Positions 53,945 to 63,414 of a DNA stretch of 64,000 bases are shown in pieces. The notes beneath the pieces are model-generated. The model was not told the DNA's origin. It saw nothing but the letters and a program-made list of their open reading frames with translations, and ran no database searches. Positions within the stretch are counted from its first letter, which is position 1, and the number at the start of each line of letters is the position of its first letter. A program made the translations under genes and the position numbers. Source of the DNA: Legionella drozanskii LLAP-1 (lineage in GTDB: Bacteria > Pseudomonadota > Gammaproteobacteria > Legionellales > Legionellaceae); NCBI RefSeq assembly GCF_001467585.1, contig NZ_LNXY01000001.1, positions 1-64,000 of the forward strand. Reading direction: 5' to 3'.

Positions 53945-54685
53945 CTACAAATGGTTTAGTTGGTAAAATTCAATCTCTTTTGATTTATAATAACACAATA
54001 TTTTCGGATTTTCATCCCAATCACTTAGAACATATTGAGTGTACCTATTTCCATTATAATCATGATTTCTTAACCCAACCTTATGCGTATGGCCATGGAT
54101 CAGAATCTTTACACTTTTTGCGTCCATATGTGAAATCATAGGTTGCACAACCACATCCATTTGGTCCATAGTCTTGCTACGATTAGTTTGACTGTGCTGC
54201 CTTACTTTTGTCACCATTTTATTGCGTAACTTGAAAGGTAGCTGTAAAAATACCTTATGGAACCAGCGATTTCTAGTGATTCGTCTAAACCATTGATGAG
54301 CTTTATCCTTAGTGCAATAGCGATCACCATGAACCAATAAAACTTTAGTAGAACCCAATTTAATTACTGTCGGCTCAGGAAGGATAATCATACCGGCGGA
54401 TTTAGCAAAATCGGGACCCAATAAAAAGTCTCGATTCCCATGCATGAAATACAGAGAAACTTGTTGCTCAGAGAGCCATTTTAAGCGCTCGGCAATTTTC
54501 TGGCTCCATAAATCATTTCCATCATCGCCTGGCCAAGCATGAAAAAAATCACCGAGAATATAGACGGCATGAGTATTTGCTGCGGCCCAGTCAATAAAAC
54601 GATTAAACCGAGCCATAATTAAAGGCTCTTCGGGGTGAAGATGTAAATCAGAAATAAAAACAACTTCAATAGGTTTTTGTACCAT
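53945..54685 (-). CDS. lpxH: UDP-2,3-diacylglucosamine hydrolase LpxH
   Basis: A 246-residue calcineurin-like enzyme that cuts UDP-2,3-diacylglucosamine to lipid X in lipid A synthesis. Metal motifs are FISDLHLHP, GDFFHAWPGDD, MHGNRDFLLG, LVHGDRYCT and HGHTHKVG. The start abuts the minC stop (1-nt overlap). It acts at the inner face of the inner membrane. Confidence 0.95.
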   Translation of the reverse strand: MVQKPIEVVFISDLHLHPEEPLIMARFNRFIDWAAANTHAVYILGDFFHAWPGDDGNDLWSQKIAERLKWLSEQQVSLYFMHGNRDFLLGPDFAKSAGMIILPEPTVIKLGSTKVLLVHGDRYCTKDKAHQWFRRITRNRWFHKVFLQLPFKLRNKMVTKVRQHSQTNRSKTMDQMDVVVQPMISHMDAKSVKILIHGHTHKVGLRNHDYNGNRYTQYVLSDWDENPKILCYYKSKEIEFYQLNHL

Positions 54686-55389
54686 TAAAACAAAGGCTCA
54701 ATTTGAATATGTTCATCTTGTAAATAAATTTGACAAGGCCCATTATGAGGTTCAATTGCATCACTTAAACGATAAAAACCTGCAATTGAAACAAGCTCCG
54801 CGTCCAGTGATTGACAAAAAATTCTTGCCTGCTTATCCCCTGAAATACCAGCTAAAGCTCTCCCACGAAGTGCTCCATAGACATGGATATTTCCATCAGC
54901 TAATAACTCTGCACCGTGACTAACAGAGGCAGTAATCACCAAATCACCTCCTTTGCTAACGACTTGCTGACCGGAGCGAACTGGGGTTGTTAATAGCTTA
55001 GATTTTGCTTCTATATGAGGTGCTGCCTGCTCGTCCATATTGTTTTCAATTAAAATTTTATCATGCGTTGAGGAAGCATGTAAAACAGCCATTCCTTGAC
55101 ATTGGGCAAGGGTTGCAAGAAGCGGATTTGCGCTTTGAATTGCCACAGGAACCAAACTGTGCTCACGCATGGATTGACAAAAGGCTTGTAAATCAAATTC
55201 AAGGTTGTCTAATGCGCTACAATCTAAGATAATAGGGGTTTTATCGAAAAAACGAGGTGCTTTTAAGATCATTTCATCCAATTGTTGTGCAAACTGAGAG
55301 CGATCTGTATTCAACAATTGTAGAACTGTAAAAGTATATAACCTACCTTTCAACTTAAAAGCCTGTGATTTCAATAAATTATCACTCAT
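54685..55389 (-). CDS. minC: Septum-site inhibitor MinC
   Basis: A 234-residue protein with an N-terminal MinC_N domain (about 1-100, ILDCSALDNLEFDLQAFC) and a C-terminal beta-helix (about 130-230, SGQQVVSKGGDLVITASVSH ... GALRGRALAGISGDKQARIF). MinC blocks FtsZ ring formation away from midcell with MinD. Start ATG 55389 (MSDNLLKSQAFKLKG) fits the family better than ATG 55410. minD and minE do not follow; the next gene is lpxH. Confidence 0.93.
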   Translation of the reverse strand: MSDNLLKSQAFKLKGRLYTFTVLQLLNTDRSQFAQQLDEMILKAPRFFDKTPIILDCSALDNLEFDLQAFCQSMREHSLVPVAIQSANPLLATLAQCQGMAVLHASSTHDKILIENNMDEQAAPHIEAKSKLLTTPVRSGQQVVSKGGDLVITASVSHGAELLADGNIHVYGALRGRALAGISGDKQARIFCQSLDAELVSIAGFYRLSDAIEPHNGPCQIYLQDEHIQIEPLF

Positions 55390-55460
55390 AACTATGATGT
55401 CCATCACCATGATTTTTGTTTATACTAACATGAGGGGACCAATAACAGAAGGATATTGAC

Positions 55461-57155
55461 GTGGAGAAAGTGTGGTTGAAACATTATCAAGAAGGTGTGC
55501 CTCATGAAATTGACATTAATGAGTATTCCTCCCTTGTTTCCTTATTTGAAGACTCTTGTCGTAAATATTCTAAAAAAATTGCCTATGTTAATTTAAATAG
55601 TGGATTAACCTACGAAGAGCTTGATGAAAAAAGCCGGGAATTTGCAACTTACTTACAGCAGAATCTGGGTTTAAAAAAAGGAGCTCGTGTCGCTCTTATG
55701 ATGCCTAATTTACTTCAATACCCCATTGCATTATTTGGTATTTTGCGAGCTGGATGTATTGCTGTAAATACAAATCCACTCTACACGACTGACGAATTTA
55801 TTCATCAAATGAATGATTCAGGTGCTGAGGCTATTGTTGTTCTTGCCAATTTTGCTAAAACTGTTGAAAAAGGCCTAACACACACTAAAACGGTCAAACA
55901 TATTATTGTTACGCAAATCGGTGATATCTTTCCCTGGTACAAACGATTAGCAGTGAATGCCGTAGTAAAATACATTAAAAAATTGGTTCCTGCCTATGAT
56001 TTACCGCAGGCGATTTGTTTTAATGATGCATTAAAATTAGGTAAGAATGCAGAGTTCACCTCGCTCAAATTGGGTCATGATGATATCGCTTTTCTTCAAT
56101 ATACGGGTGGGACTACCGGAGTCGCAAAAGGGGCGATTTTAACGCATGGCAATATGGTAGCGAATGTGTTACAAGCCTTTGCATGGATTTCACCACTAAA
56201 ATTGAGCTCCGATGATATTATTGTGACTGCCTTGCCGCTTTATCATATCTTCTCACTAACAGCTAATTGCCTAACTTTCCTGAAAGCTGGCTCAAAAAAT
56301 ATTTTGATTACTAATCCACGTGACATCCCTCATTTTATTGATGAGATCAAAAACGCAGGCTTCACAGCCATCACAGGGGTCAATACCTTGTTTAATGCGC
56401 TGATGAACAATCCTAAATTCCATGAGATTGATTTTTCAAAATTAAAATGTGCTTTAGCAGGCGGGATGGCTTTACAAAAAAGCGTATCACTTAGATGGCG
56501 CGAGCTGACAAAGTTCCGTATCTTGGAAGCCTATGGTTTAACTGAAACCAGCCCGGCAGCAACAATTAACCCAATGTATTTGGATGAATACAATGGCAGC
56601 ATTGGATTACCCATTCCTTCAACAACCGTTTCCATTCGTGACGAAGCCGGCGCAGAAGTTCCCATTGGAGAAGCTGGAGAGTTGTGTATCAAAGGCCCTC
56701 AAGTAATGGCTGGTTACTGGCAGCGTCCTGATGAAACGGCCTTAGTCTTCACCGATGATGGCTTTTTAAAGACCGGGGACATCGCCAAGGTTGATGAAAA
56801 AGGATTTGTCTATCTGGTCGATCGCAAGAAGGATATGATTGTCGTTTCAGGCTTTAATGTTTACCCGAATGAAGTTGAGCAAGTCATTAGTATGATGTCA
56901 GGCGTGCTTGAGGTAGGAGTCGTCGGCGTACAAGATGAAGAATCTGGAGAGCGTGTCAAAGCTTGCATAGTGAAAAGAGACCCTGCCCTTACCCCTGAAC
57001 AGGTAATTGCCCACTGTCGAGAACATTTAACCGGATATAAAATACCCAAAATTGTTGAGTTTTATAAAGAGTTACCTAAAACTAACGTAGGAAAAATTTT
57101 ACGCCGCGCGTTAAGAGTGACAGAAGTCGAAACGAAAGAGGCGAGCGTTGCTTAA
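55461..57155 (+). CDS. fadD: Long-chain fatty acid-CoA ligase FadD
   Basis: A 564-residue ANL-superfamily enzyme that activates fatty acids to acyl-CoA with ATP. Signature segments are FLQYTGGTTGVAKGAILTHG, EAYGLTETSPAATINP and the late YLVDRKKDMIVVSGFNVYPN. The C-terminal catalytic Lys is in LPKTNVGKILRRAL. It starts at GTG 55461 with AAGGA 8 nt upstream. It is divergent from minC and ends before a palindromic repeat. Confidence 0.93.
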   Translation: MEKVWLKHYQEGVPHEIDINEYSSLVSLFEDSCRKYSKKIAYVNLNSGLTYEELDEKSREFATYLQQNLGLKKGARVALMMPNLLQYPIALFGILRAGCIAVNTNPLYTTDEFIHQMNDSGAEAIVVLANFAKTVEKGLTHTKTVKHIIVTQIGDIFPWYKRLAVNAVVKYIKKLVPAYDLPQAICFNDALKLGKNAEFTSLKLGHDDIAFLQYTGGTTGVAKGAILTHGNMVANVLQAFAWISPLKLSSDDIIVTALPLYHIFSLTANCLTFLKAGSKNILITNPRDIPHFIDEIKNAGFTAITGVNTLFNALMNNPKFHEIDFSKLKCALAGGMALQKSVSLRWRELTKFRILEAYGLTETSPAATINPMYLDEYNGSIGLPIPSTTVSIRDEAGAEVPIGEAGELCIKGPQVMAGYWQRPDETALVFTDDGFLKTGDIAKVDEKGFVYLVDRKKDMIVVSGFNVYPNEVEQVISMMSGVLEVGVVGVQDEESGERVKACIVKRDPALTPEQVIAHCREHLTGYKIPKIVEFYKELPKTNVGKILRRALRVTEVETKEASVA

Positions 57156-57160
57156 ATAAC

Positions 57161-57190
57161 GTTGGGCCAAAGGCAGTTCAAAGGCCCAAC
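57161..57190. repeat. Dispersed repeat hairpin between convergent genes
   Basis: GTTGGGCC / GGCCCAAC with a 14-nt loop, followed by CTACAC. It matches the arms of the dispersed repeat family and lies between fadD and the Nudix gene, where it may also end transcription. Confidence 0.6.
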
Positions 57191-57204
57191 CTACACGTTC
57201 AATC

Positions 57205-57705
57205 TTAAGTCCCAGAAATCATTTGCATCATAATACGAGCTGTAGCACCCCAAACATAATGACCACTGGCAATGAATTGATAAGTTGTAATAGTAAACCC
57301 CGAGCAACTTATTTGAATTTCCTGATAATTCGATTTTTTCACAACCTCGTTAAATGGTAAAAAAAACACCTCATCAACCTCATTTTTATCGGCTTGATAT
57401 GGGGATAATTGATCAATTGAAGCGAACCAGGGGTGAATAATAAAACCAGTGAGGGTTTGCTCAGGCCGCAGCGACTTTTGCAATTTGATTCGCGAAGAGA
57501 GAACTCCTAGTTCTTCTCGTAATTCGCGTAAGGCAGTGTCGAATAAACTCTTATCCCCTACTTGCCAACGACCACCGGGAAAACAAATTTCTCCAGGGTG
57601 AGCACGTAAAGTTTTAGATCTTTGAGTCAAGACTAAGGAGTCACTTGAAAGTTCATGCAGAACAACCACCGCTGCATTTTGGGGGGTTAAATTTTTATAG
57701 TCCAT
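57205..57705 (-). CDS. Nudix hydrolase, CoA pyrophosphatase type
   Basis: A 166-residue Nudix protein. The CoA-specific motif LVLTQRSKTLRAHPGEICF leads into FPGGRWQVGD and ALRELREELGV. This fits the NudL group, which splits CoA to phosphopantetheine and 3',5'-ADP. The spacing between the Gly and the RE-x-x-EE part differs by one residue from the generic box, as is usual in this group. Its start lies inside the end of pabB (11-nt overlap), so the two are coupled. Confidence 0.88.
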   Translation of the reverse strand: MDYKNLTPQNAAVVVLHELSSDSLVLTQRSKTLRAHPGEICFPGGRWQVGDKSLFDTALRELREELGVLSSRIKLQKSLRPEQTLTGFIIHPWFASIDQLSPYQADKNEVDEVFFLPFNEVVKKSNYQEIQISCSGFTITTYQFIASGHYVWGATARIMMQMISGT

Positions 57706-59011
57706 TTACTATCGCTGCAATTTTAGTGAAACATTCTAGGTATTCATCTTCCCAATTCGAATCAATTACTATCCCACCCCCTGAAGCCAGAAGCAAGGTT
57801 TCTTGTCGGGCGACTACTGTGCGAATAGCAATATTAGTATCAAAGCGACCATGTCTGGAAAAATAACCGATCGCTCCACAATAGAGACCGCGTCCATGAG
57901 CTTCCTGTTCAGCAATAATCCGCATAGCCTCGAGTTTCGGGGCACCGGTGATCGAGCCGCCAGGGAAGCAAGCAGCAAATACGTCCATCGCTGTTTTAGA
58001 TTCTAAACAAACCGCTTCTATATGACTTACTAGATGATGGACTGCTTGATAACTTTCAACGACACACAAATCACGAACCTGAACCGAGCCTGGCTTAGCA
58101 ATTTTGCCTAAGTCATTACGCAGCAAGTCAACAATCATGACGTTTTCCGCATTATTTTTGCTCGACACTAATAATTGGCTGCGCAAAAACTCATCTTCTT
58201 GAGGATTCGAGGAGCGTTTCGCAGTGCCTTTGATGGGTGAAGTTAATAGTTTTCGTTGATCCATCATTAAAAAGCGCTCGGGGGAAAAACTAAGTACCTC
58301 TGTTTCTGCAAACCTCAAGAAAGCAGAGTAAGGAACGGGATTATTCTTTATGATTTTCTTATACATTTCCCAAACATCACCTTGATATTTTGCCTTAAAA
58401 GCTTGGGTATAGTTCACTTGATATGAACGTCCGCGGCGCAAATCCTGATGAATAGCATGGAAGGCAGCTTGATAAGCCTCTTTCGTCACCAAAGGGCTAA
58501 ATTCATTCGTTAAAATGAAAGAATCTGTCTTGCTAGATTCTCTATGCCAAATCGCAAGTACTTCTTTAACTATTTGCGCCGTTTCTGGTCTTGTATTTGC
58601 TGCAAATAAACTTATTCTTTTTAAATTATGATCACTAATGAGGGCCCAATCATACAAACCAAGATGAACAAGCGGCATATGCTTTAATTCAGCGTGTGGA
58701 ACTGAATTAATCCCTGCGAGACTTGCAGCAAAGTCATAAGTAAAATAACCAATCGCACCGCCCTGAAACGGCAAATCAAGCTCTGAAACAGTGGGTGAAA
58801 TTAGCTCTTGCAATTGATTATATATGTCAGTCGTACTGGATGTTTCTTCAAGTTTAAATTGATCGTAGGGATAAGCACTGAGGATGTCATAACGACCACC
58901 TTTTCTATCACTACTCTGCAAAAGAACAAAACCTGGTAATCGTGCTAATTTCTCATAGTTTTCGACTAAATTCTCGCTGTAATATAAATCATAAATTTGC
59001 AATTTGGTCAT
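57695..59011 (-). CDS. pabB: Aminodeoxychorismate synthase component I
   Basis: A 438-residue chorismate-using enzyme that makes 4-amino-4-deoxychorismate for folate. Key regions are YQVNYTQAFKA, the conserved SPIKGTAKRS, MIVDLLRNDLGKI and FPGGSITGAPKLEAM. The N-terminal part (GGAIGYFTYDFAASLAG) is as in PabB and TrpE. PabB is favoured over TrpE because of the isolated context without trpG and the PIKGT motif. No pabA is visible in the window. Confidence 0.9.
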   Translation of the reverse strand: MTKLQIYDLYYSENLVENYEKLARLPGFVLLQSSDRKGGRYDILSAYPYDQFKLEETSSTTDIYNQLQELISPTVSELDLPFQGGAIGYFTYDFAASLAGINSVPHAELKHMPLVHLGLYDWALISDHNLKRISLFAANTRPETAQIVKEVLAIWHRESSKTDSFILTNEFSPLVTKEAYQAAFHAIHQDLRRGRSYQVNYTQAFKAKYQGDVWEMYKKIIKNNPVPYSAFLRFAETEVLSFSPERFLMMDQRKLLTSPIKGTAKRSSNPQEDEFLRSQLLVSSKNNAENVMIVDLLRNDLGKIAKPGSVQVRDLCVVESYQAVHHLVSHIEAVCLESKTAMDVFAACFPGGSITGAPKLEAMRIIAEQEAHGRGLYCGAIGYFSRHGRFDTNIAIRTVVARQETLLLASGGGIVIDSNWEDEYLECFTKIAAIVNGL

Positions 59012-59109
59012 TTATCTTCCTACTTAAACAAATTTTTTAAAAAACTCTTTACGCACATGGGGAGAAAATTGTACATTTCGGGCTCTTTTTCTCAAATTAT
59101 AAAATAACC

Positions 59110-61221
59110 ATGACTAGTTGTTATATTAAATCCCTTTGTTTTCGTGGCTCTCCCTTGGTTTGGGAATATGATCAAGATACAGATAAAGCTGTTTGTCTTT
59201 TTACAGTCATTGGAGCCTCAACAAAAACAGATAAAAAAAGCATTATTGCCTATCTGTCAAAACAAAAAATGGAGGGTTTAGTCATTGATGGCGAAACCGT
59301 CACTCTTTCAAAGGTAAAAGAAAACTACGCAAAAGACTTTATGTCGATTGTATCTGCACCACTACCTCCTACAATTCCCCCACTTAATCTTTCAAATATA
59401 TCATCTCCACCATCAAAACCAGCACCTCGTCAGACATTAAATCCTGCACAGGAAAAATCTCGTTTAACTCGTTCGCAGAATGTTCCAAGAACTAATGTAA
59501 AAAGTTTTTTCAGCGAAGCGTCAGGTAAGGAAGAAGCAAGATCCAAAGAACCGCCAAAGCTTTCATCCTCCCAATCTATTCCTCAATCAACTCCAGCGAG
59601 AACACAAAAAAGTAAGCCGAGTTCGTCCGAAAAAAATCAACCTACAGGATTAGCATTTAAAACAATATTTCCAGAAAACGTTGACTCAGATCTTGCAGCG
59701 GATACTACCCATTATCAAATTATGGCAATTAGTAATGCTAAAGTTGCTGTTAATGATGAAGAATACGTGACTAAAACAGATTCTAGTTATTTTAGAAATA
59801 AATATGAATTGGAGTTAGCGAAGCCCTCTACAGTTATTCACTCAAGAACGACTTTTCATGGAAAAATTACGAAAGTAAGTAATGGGGAACTACTTCCTGT
59901 TAAAGAACAGCAGATGAAAATATTTGAAGACTTTTTCGATAACATATTAGATCACTTATATGGGAAAAGACCGACAGACCCACAATTAATTCATTTTTTC
60001 CAAGAGGCAATTAGACACGCGATGCTTAATGAGCCTAAAGGGATGGTAGTAAAACCTGATCAATCCGTTAATATCGGTCTTACTTATCTTGAAGAAAAAC
60101 CACAGAGAGAGATGGAAAACAAATCTCAAGGTCTAGCTAAGGAAATGATTCACCAAGCAATTTTTGAACGAGCAAGAGTTCATCTAAGGGTTTTTCGATT
60201 TTTCATTACCAATGACATTAAAAGCACTGCATTAACAGCAGATAAAAAAATACAGGCCGAATTAGATGCTTTAAAATTAACTTTAAGAAAGCAAAGAAAA
60301 TTATTCGCTGAGGCTTGTGTTTTACTAGAGGAACTCACTGAGTTAACTGGAAAATCAGGCCGAATTGCTACTAAGCATAAACTTATCTCACAGATAATAG
60401 AGGTACATCGGAAAGAACGAACAAATCTTCCTCTTAAATCATTAATGGAGGAGAAATTTAAAGAATTTGATACTATTGAAGTTGCTGCTTTTGAAGACAC
60501 AAAAACTAGAATAATACTTATACCTGAAAAACTAAAAGAAAATCTTATTATGGATGGATATTCTTGCTATCAATTTATAAAAAACTTTCTTGAGGGGAGA
60601 TTTAGCGAGAAAAAGGAACATAAAAAAAGAGAGCATAAGAAAAAAGAACATATCGAATCGATTACAGAGCAAATTATTGCAAAAACTGTTGGCTTAATCC
60701 ACGATAATTTCAATCATAAAAATGATCGGATCCCTAATATGTATGCCTCGGAAGATGAAGATTTTTATTTTTCGGAAAGCATCGAGAGACAACTTATGGA
60801 AGAGCTACCTCAATTAGAGGCTAAACTAGACCAAAAACAATATGAAAAAACGAAATATGAACAAGAATTAGTTGAGATATGCTCAGATTGGATTTTTGCC
60901 TTTATAGAGAGTCTGTTACAAAATAAAGTAACAATAGATCTGAGTGCATTGGAGCATAAGCATATAAGTAAAGCAGAGTCAGAAGAAGCTAAGACGCCTA
61001 GACGTAGAGCACGTACTAATTCAGACCCTAAAGAGAGTGGACTCCTTTCGCCTAGAAAAGGTATTAGTGGTTTATTTAGAAGTAAATCTGATCGAGACAC
61101 TAAGGAATCAGGACGAGATGAAACACCTACCCCAAAAACACCTAGGAATTTATCTTCAAGTGGCAAGCTCGACTCCCAAGCTACTGAAGAAAAAAATGAA
61201 TCCACGTTTGAACTCGGCTAA
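59110..61221 (+). CDS. Large modular orphan with disordered tail (effector candidate)
   Basis: A 703-residue protein with no signal peptide. An N-terminal domain (about 1-77) leads to a Pro/Ser-rich linker (77-185). A helical core (about 190-600) includes a KEHKKREHKKKEH repeat. The final 76 residues form a low-complexity tail with RTNSDP (635-640), RSKSDR (657-662) and several Ser/Thr-Pro sites, ending EEKNESTFELG. Eukaryote-like phosphosite motifs and a Glu-bearing C-terminus are typical of Dot/Icm effectors, but this is inference. The family is unknown. No clear ribosome site precedes ATG 59110. Confidence 0.68.
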   Translation: MTSCYIKSLCFRGSPLVWEYDQDTDKAVCLFTVIGASTKTDKKSIIAYLSKQKMEGLVIDGETVTLSKVKENYAKDFMSIVSAPLPPTIPPLNLSNISSPPSKPAPRQTLNPAQEKSRLTRSQNVPRTNVKSFFSEASGKEEARSKEPPKLSSSQSIPQSTPARTQKSKPSSSEKNQPTGLAFKTIFPENVDSDLAADTTHYQIMAISNAKVAVNDEEYVTKTDSSYFRNKYELELAKPSTVIHSRTTFHGKITKVSNGELLPVKEQQMKIFEDFFDNILDHLYGKRPTDPQLIHFFQEAIRHAMLNEPKGMVVKPDQSVNIGLTYLEEKPQREMENKSQGLAKEMIHQAIFERARVHLRVFRFFITNDIKSTALTADKKIQAELDALKLTLRKQRKLFAEACVLLEELTELTGKSGRIATKHKLISQIIEVHRKERTNLPLKSLMEEKFKEFDTIEVAAFEDTKTRIILIPEKLKENLIMDGYSCYQFIKNFLEGRFSEKKEHKKREHKKKEHIESITEQIIAKTVGLIHDNFNHKNDRIPNMYASEDEDFYFSESIERQLMEELPQLEAKLDQKQYEKTKYEQELVEICSDWIFAFIESLLQNKVTIDLSALEHKHISKAESEEAKTPRRRARTNSDPKESGLLSPRKGISGLFRSKSDRDTKESGRDETPTPKTPRNLSSSGKLDSQATEEKNESTFELG

Positions 61222-61240
61222 TCCCTGACAGTAATCTGAT

Positions 61241-61279
61241 GCATGCAACCATGACAAACTTTAATCCCCGGTTGCATGC
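61241..61279. promoter_or_regulatory. 10-bp perfect inverted repeat before the pdh operon
   Basis: GCATGCAACC (61241-61250) and GGTTGCATGC (61270-61279) with 19 nt between. It lies 20 nt after the orphan gene and 92 nt before pdhA, without a T tract. It could be the terminator of the former or an operator for the latter. Confidence 0.45.
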
Positions 61280-61371
61280 TAGCAGCGGGAGAATTGGCCT
61301 TAGTACCTAGTTTTTACAAAAAAATCTGAGTATTCTATTGGCCACGCGTTGTTAAATAAAGGAGACTGACC

Positions 61372-62445
61372 GTGGCTATAGTCGCCCGATTTGAAATACC
61401 CTTTAGCCAAGTGCTTAATGAAAAGGGTGAGATTTGTGACGCTTTACCTGATTTCGCTAATGATGGAGTAATGTTGAAGGAACTCTATCGCGTCATGGTG
61501 CGCACTAGAGTGTTCGATAAAAAAGCAATTGCACTACAAAGAACTGGTAAAATGGGCACTTACGCGCCAATTAACGGTCAAGAAGCCATCTCTACAGCGA
61601 TTGGCCACGCTATGCGACTTGGAGATGTACTTGTTCCCTATTATCGTGATTATGCGGCTCAATTTCAGCGTGGTGTGAAAATGTCTGAGATCCTTAGCTA
61701 CTGGGGTGGTGATGAGCGTGGCAGTCGATTTGAAAACAATGCTGAAGACCTGCCCATTTCTGTGCCTATCGCCTCTCAATGTCTGCATGCTGCTGGTGTT
61801 GCTTTTGCTTTTAAATATCGTAATGAACCCCGTGTTGCAGTAGTCTGTCTCGGTGAAGGCGGAACTTCTGAGGGAGATTTTTATGAAGCAATGAATGTTG
61901 CTGGCATTTGGAACTTACCCGTGGTTTTTGTGGTAAATAATAACCAATGGGCTATTTCTGTTCATCTTTCCAAACAAACAGCGACCCAAACGGTTGCACA
62001 GAAAGCGATTGCAGCTGGTTTTTCTGGCATTCAAATTGATGGAAATGATGTTTTGGTTTGCCGAAAAGTTATCGGTGAAGCCATCGAAAAAGCACGTCGC
62101 GGTGAAGGTCCTACACTGGTTGAGGCGTTAACCTATCGACTTTGCGATCATACCACTGCCGATGATGCAACGCGTTATCAACCACCCAGTGAAGTCGAAG
62201 AAGCCCAATTGAAAGAACCAATTAGTCGATTTAAACATTTTTTAGAACAACAAAAAATCTGGGACAAAGCGCAAGAAGATCAATTAATGAAGGATAGCCA
62301 CGAGATGGTGCAACAAGCGGTAGATGAATATCTCAGTCAAGAAAAACAGCCGATTAGCAGTATTTTTGATTATCACTACGCTGAACTACCCTCTTATTTA
62401 ATCGAGCAACGCGCTATCGCCATGGAGGAAGCGACTCATGCCTGA
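61372..62445 (+). CDS. pdhA: Pyruvate (2-oxo acid) dehydrogenase E1 alpha
   Basis: A 357-residue thiamine diphosphate subunit. Its regions are RTRVFDKKAIALQRTGKMGTY-like entry, PINGQEAISTAIGHAM, and the ThDP motif GEGGTSEGDFYEAMNVAGIW ... VVNNNQWAIS. It starts at GTG 61372 with AAGGAG 8 nt upstream. It pairs with pdhB to form a heterotetrameric E1, the Gram-positive/mitochondrial type. Branched-chain or acetoin substrates cannot be excluded. First gene of pdhAB-E2. Confidence 0.9.
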   Translation: MAIVARFEIPFSQVLNEKGEICDALPDFANDGVMLKELYRVMVRTRVFDKKAIALQRTGKMGTYAPINGQEAISTAIGHAMRLGDVLVPYYRDYAAQFQRGVKMSEILSYWGGDERGSRFENNAEDLPISVPIASQCLHAAGVAFAFKYRNEPRVAVVCLGEGGTSEGDFYEAMNVAGIWNLPVVFVVNNNQWAISVHLSKQTATQTVAQKAIAAGFSGIQIDGNDVLVCRKVIGEAIEKARRGEGPTLVEALTYRLCDHTTADDATRYQPPSEVEEAQLKEPISRFKHFLEQQKIWDKAQEDQLMKDSHEMVQQAVDEYLSQEKQPISSIFDYHYAELPSYLIEQRAIAMEEATHA

Positions 62446-63412
62446 TATAACCTTAGTTGAAGCAGTAACCCAAGCTCTAGCTTACGAATTGGCTAATGAT
62501 GAAAATGTGGTTGTTTTCGGTGAAGATGTCGGTAAAAACGGAGGTGTGTTTCGCGCAACAGTAGGTTTGCAGGACCGTTTTGGTGAGCGTCGTGTTTTTG
62601 ATTCCCCTCTTGCGGAATCAATGATTGGCGGTCTAGCGGTGGGGATGTCGGTGCAAGGCTTAAAACCCGTCGCAGAATTTCAATTTATGGGCTTCATCTA
62701 CCCTGCCATGAATCAGATTATTGCCCATGCTGCAAGAATGAGAAACCGTACTCGTGGCCGTTTAAATTGTCCTATTGTATTCCGCGCGCCTTTTGGTGGT
62801 GGGATTAGAGCACCAGAGCATCATTCAGAAAGCACTGAAGCCTTATTTGCACACATCCCCGGTTTACAGGTAGTTATTCCTTCTTCACCCAAAAGAGCTT
62901 ATGGATTACTCCTCGCTGCAATAAGAAATCCTGATCCGGTCATTTTCCTTGAGCCGAAACGTATCTACCGTTTAGTCAAACAACCCGTTGAAGACAATGG
63001 GAAGGCACTCCCTCTTGGCAAATGTTTTACTCTACAGGAAGGTGATGATGTGACCTTAATTAGCTGGGGAGCTAGCATGCATGAAACCATGCAAGCGGCA
63101 AAGCAACTTGCTGATGAAGGAATCTCGTGTGAAGTTATAGATGTTGCGACAATTAAGCCTTTAGACATCGAAACAATATTAGCCTCTGTTGAAAAAACTG
63201 GACGTTGCGTCATTGTGCATGAAGGAGCAAAAACAGGCGGTGTTGGTGCTGAAATTTCGGCACAAATCATGGAATATGCTCTCGCTGATTTATTAGCTCC
63301 GGTACAACGCGTGACCGGTTATGACGTAGTCATGCCCTATTTTCAGTTAGAAAAACACTACATACCGAGTGTTTCCCGAATAAAAGACAGTGTCATGAGC
63401 ATAATGGAGTAA
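62438..63412 (+). CDS. pdhB: Pyruvate (2-oxo acid) dehydrogenase E1 beta
   Basis: A 324-residue transketolase-like beta subunit. Regions seen are VVFGEDVGKNGGVFRAT, FDSPLAESMIGGLAVGMS, FRAPFGGGIRAPEHHSES and the C-terminal VSRIKDSVMSIME. It completes the E1 active site with PdhA. Its ATG overlaps the end of pdhA by 8 nt. Confidence 0.93.
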   Translation: MPDITLVEAVTQALAYELANDENVVVFGEDVGKNGGVFRATVGLQDRFGERRVFDSPLAESMIGGLAVGMSVQGLKPVAEFQFMGFIYPAMNQIIAHAARMRNRTRGRLNCPIVFRAPFGGGIRAPEHHSESTEALFAHIPGLQVVIPSSPKRAYGLLLAAIRNPDPVIFLEPKRIYRLVKQPVEDNGKALPLGKCFTLQEGDDVTLISWGASMHETMQAAKQLADEGISCEVIDVATIKPLDIETILASVEKTGRCVIVHEGAKTGGVGAEISAQIMEYALADLLAPVQRVTGYDVVMPYFQLEKHYIPSVSRIKDSVMSIME

Positions 63413-63414
63413 TA

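Noticed and set aside
57205-57705. Apparent defect in the Nudix box
   Set aside because: The one-residue shift is normal for CoA pyrophosphatases, and the CoA motif upstream is intact.
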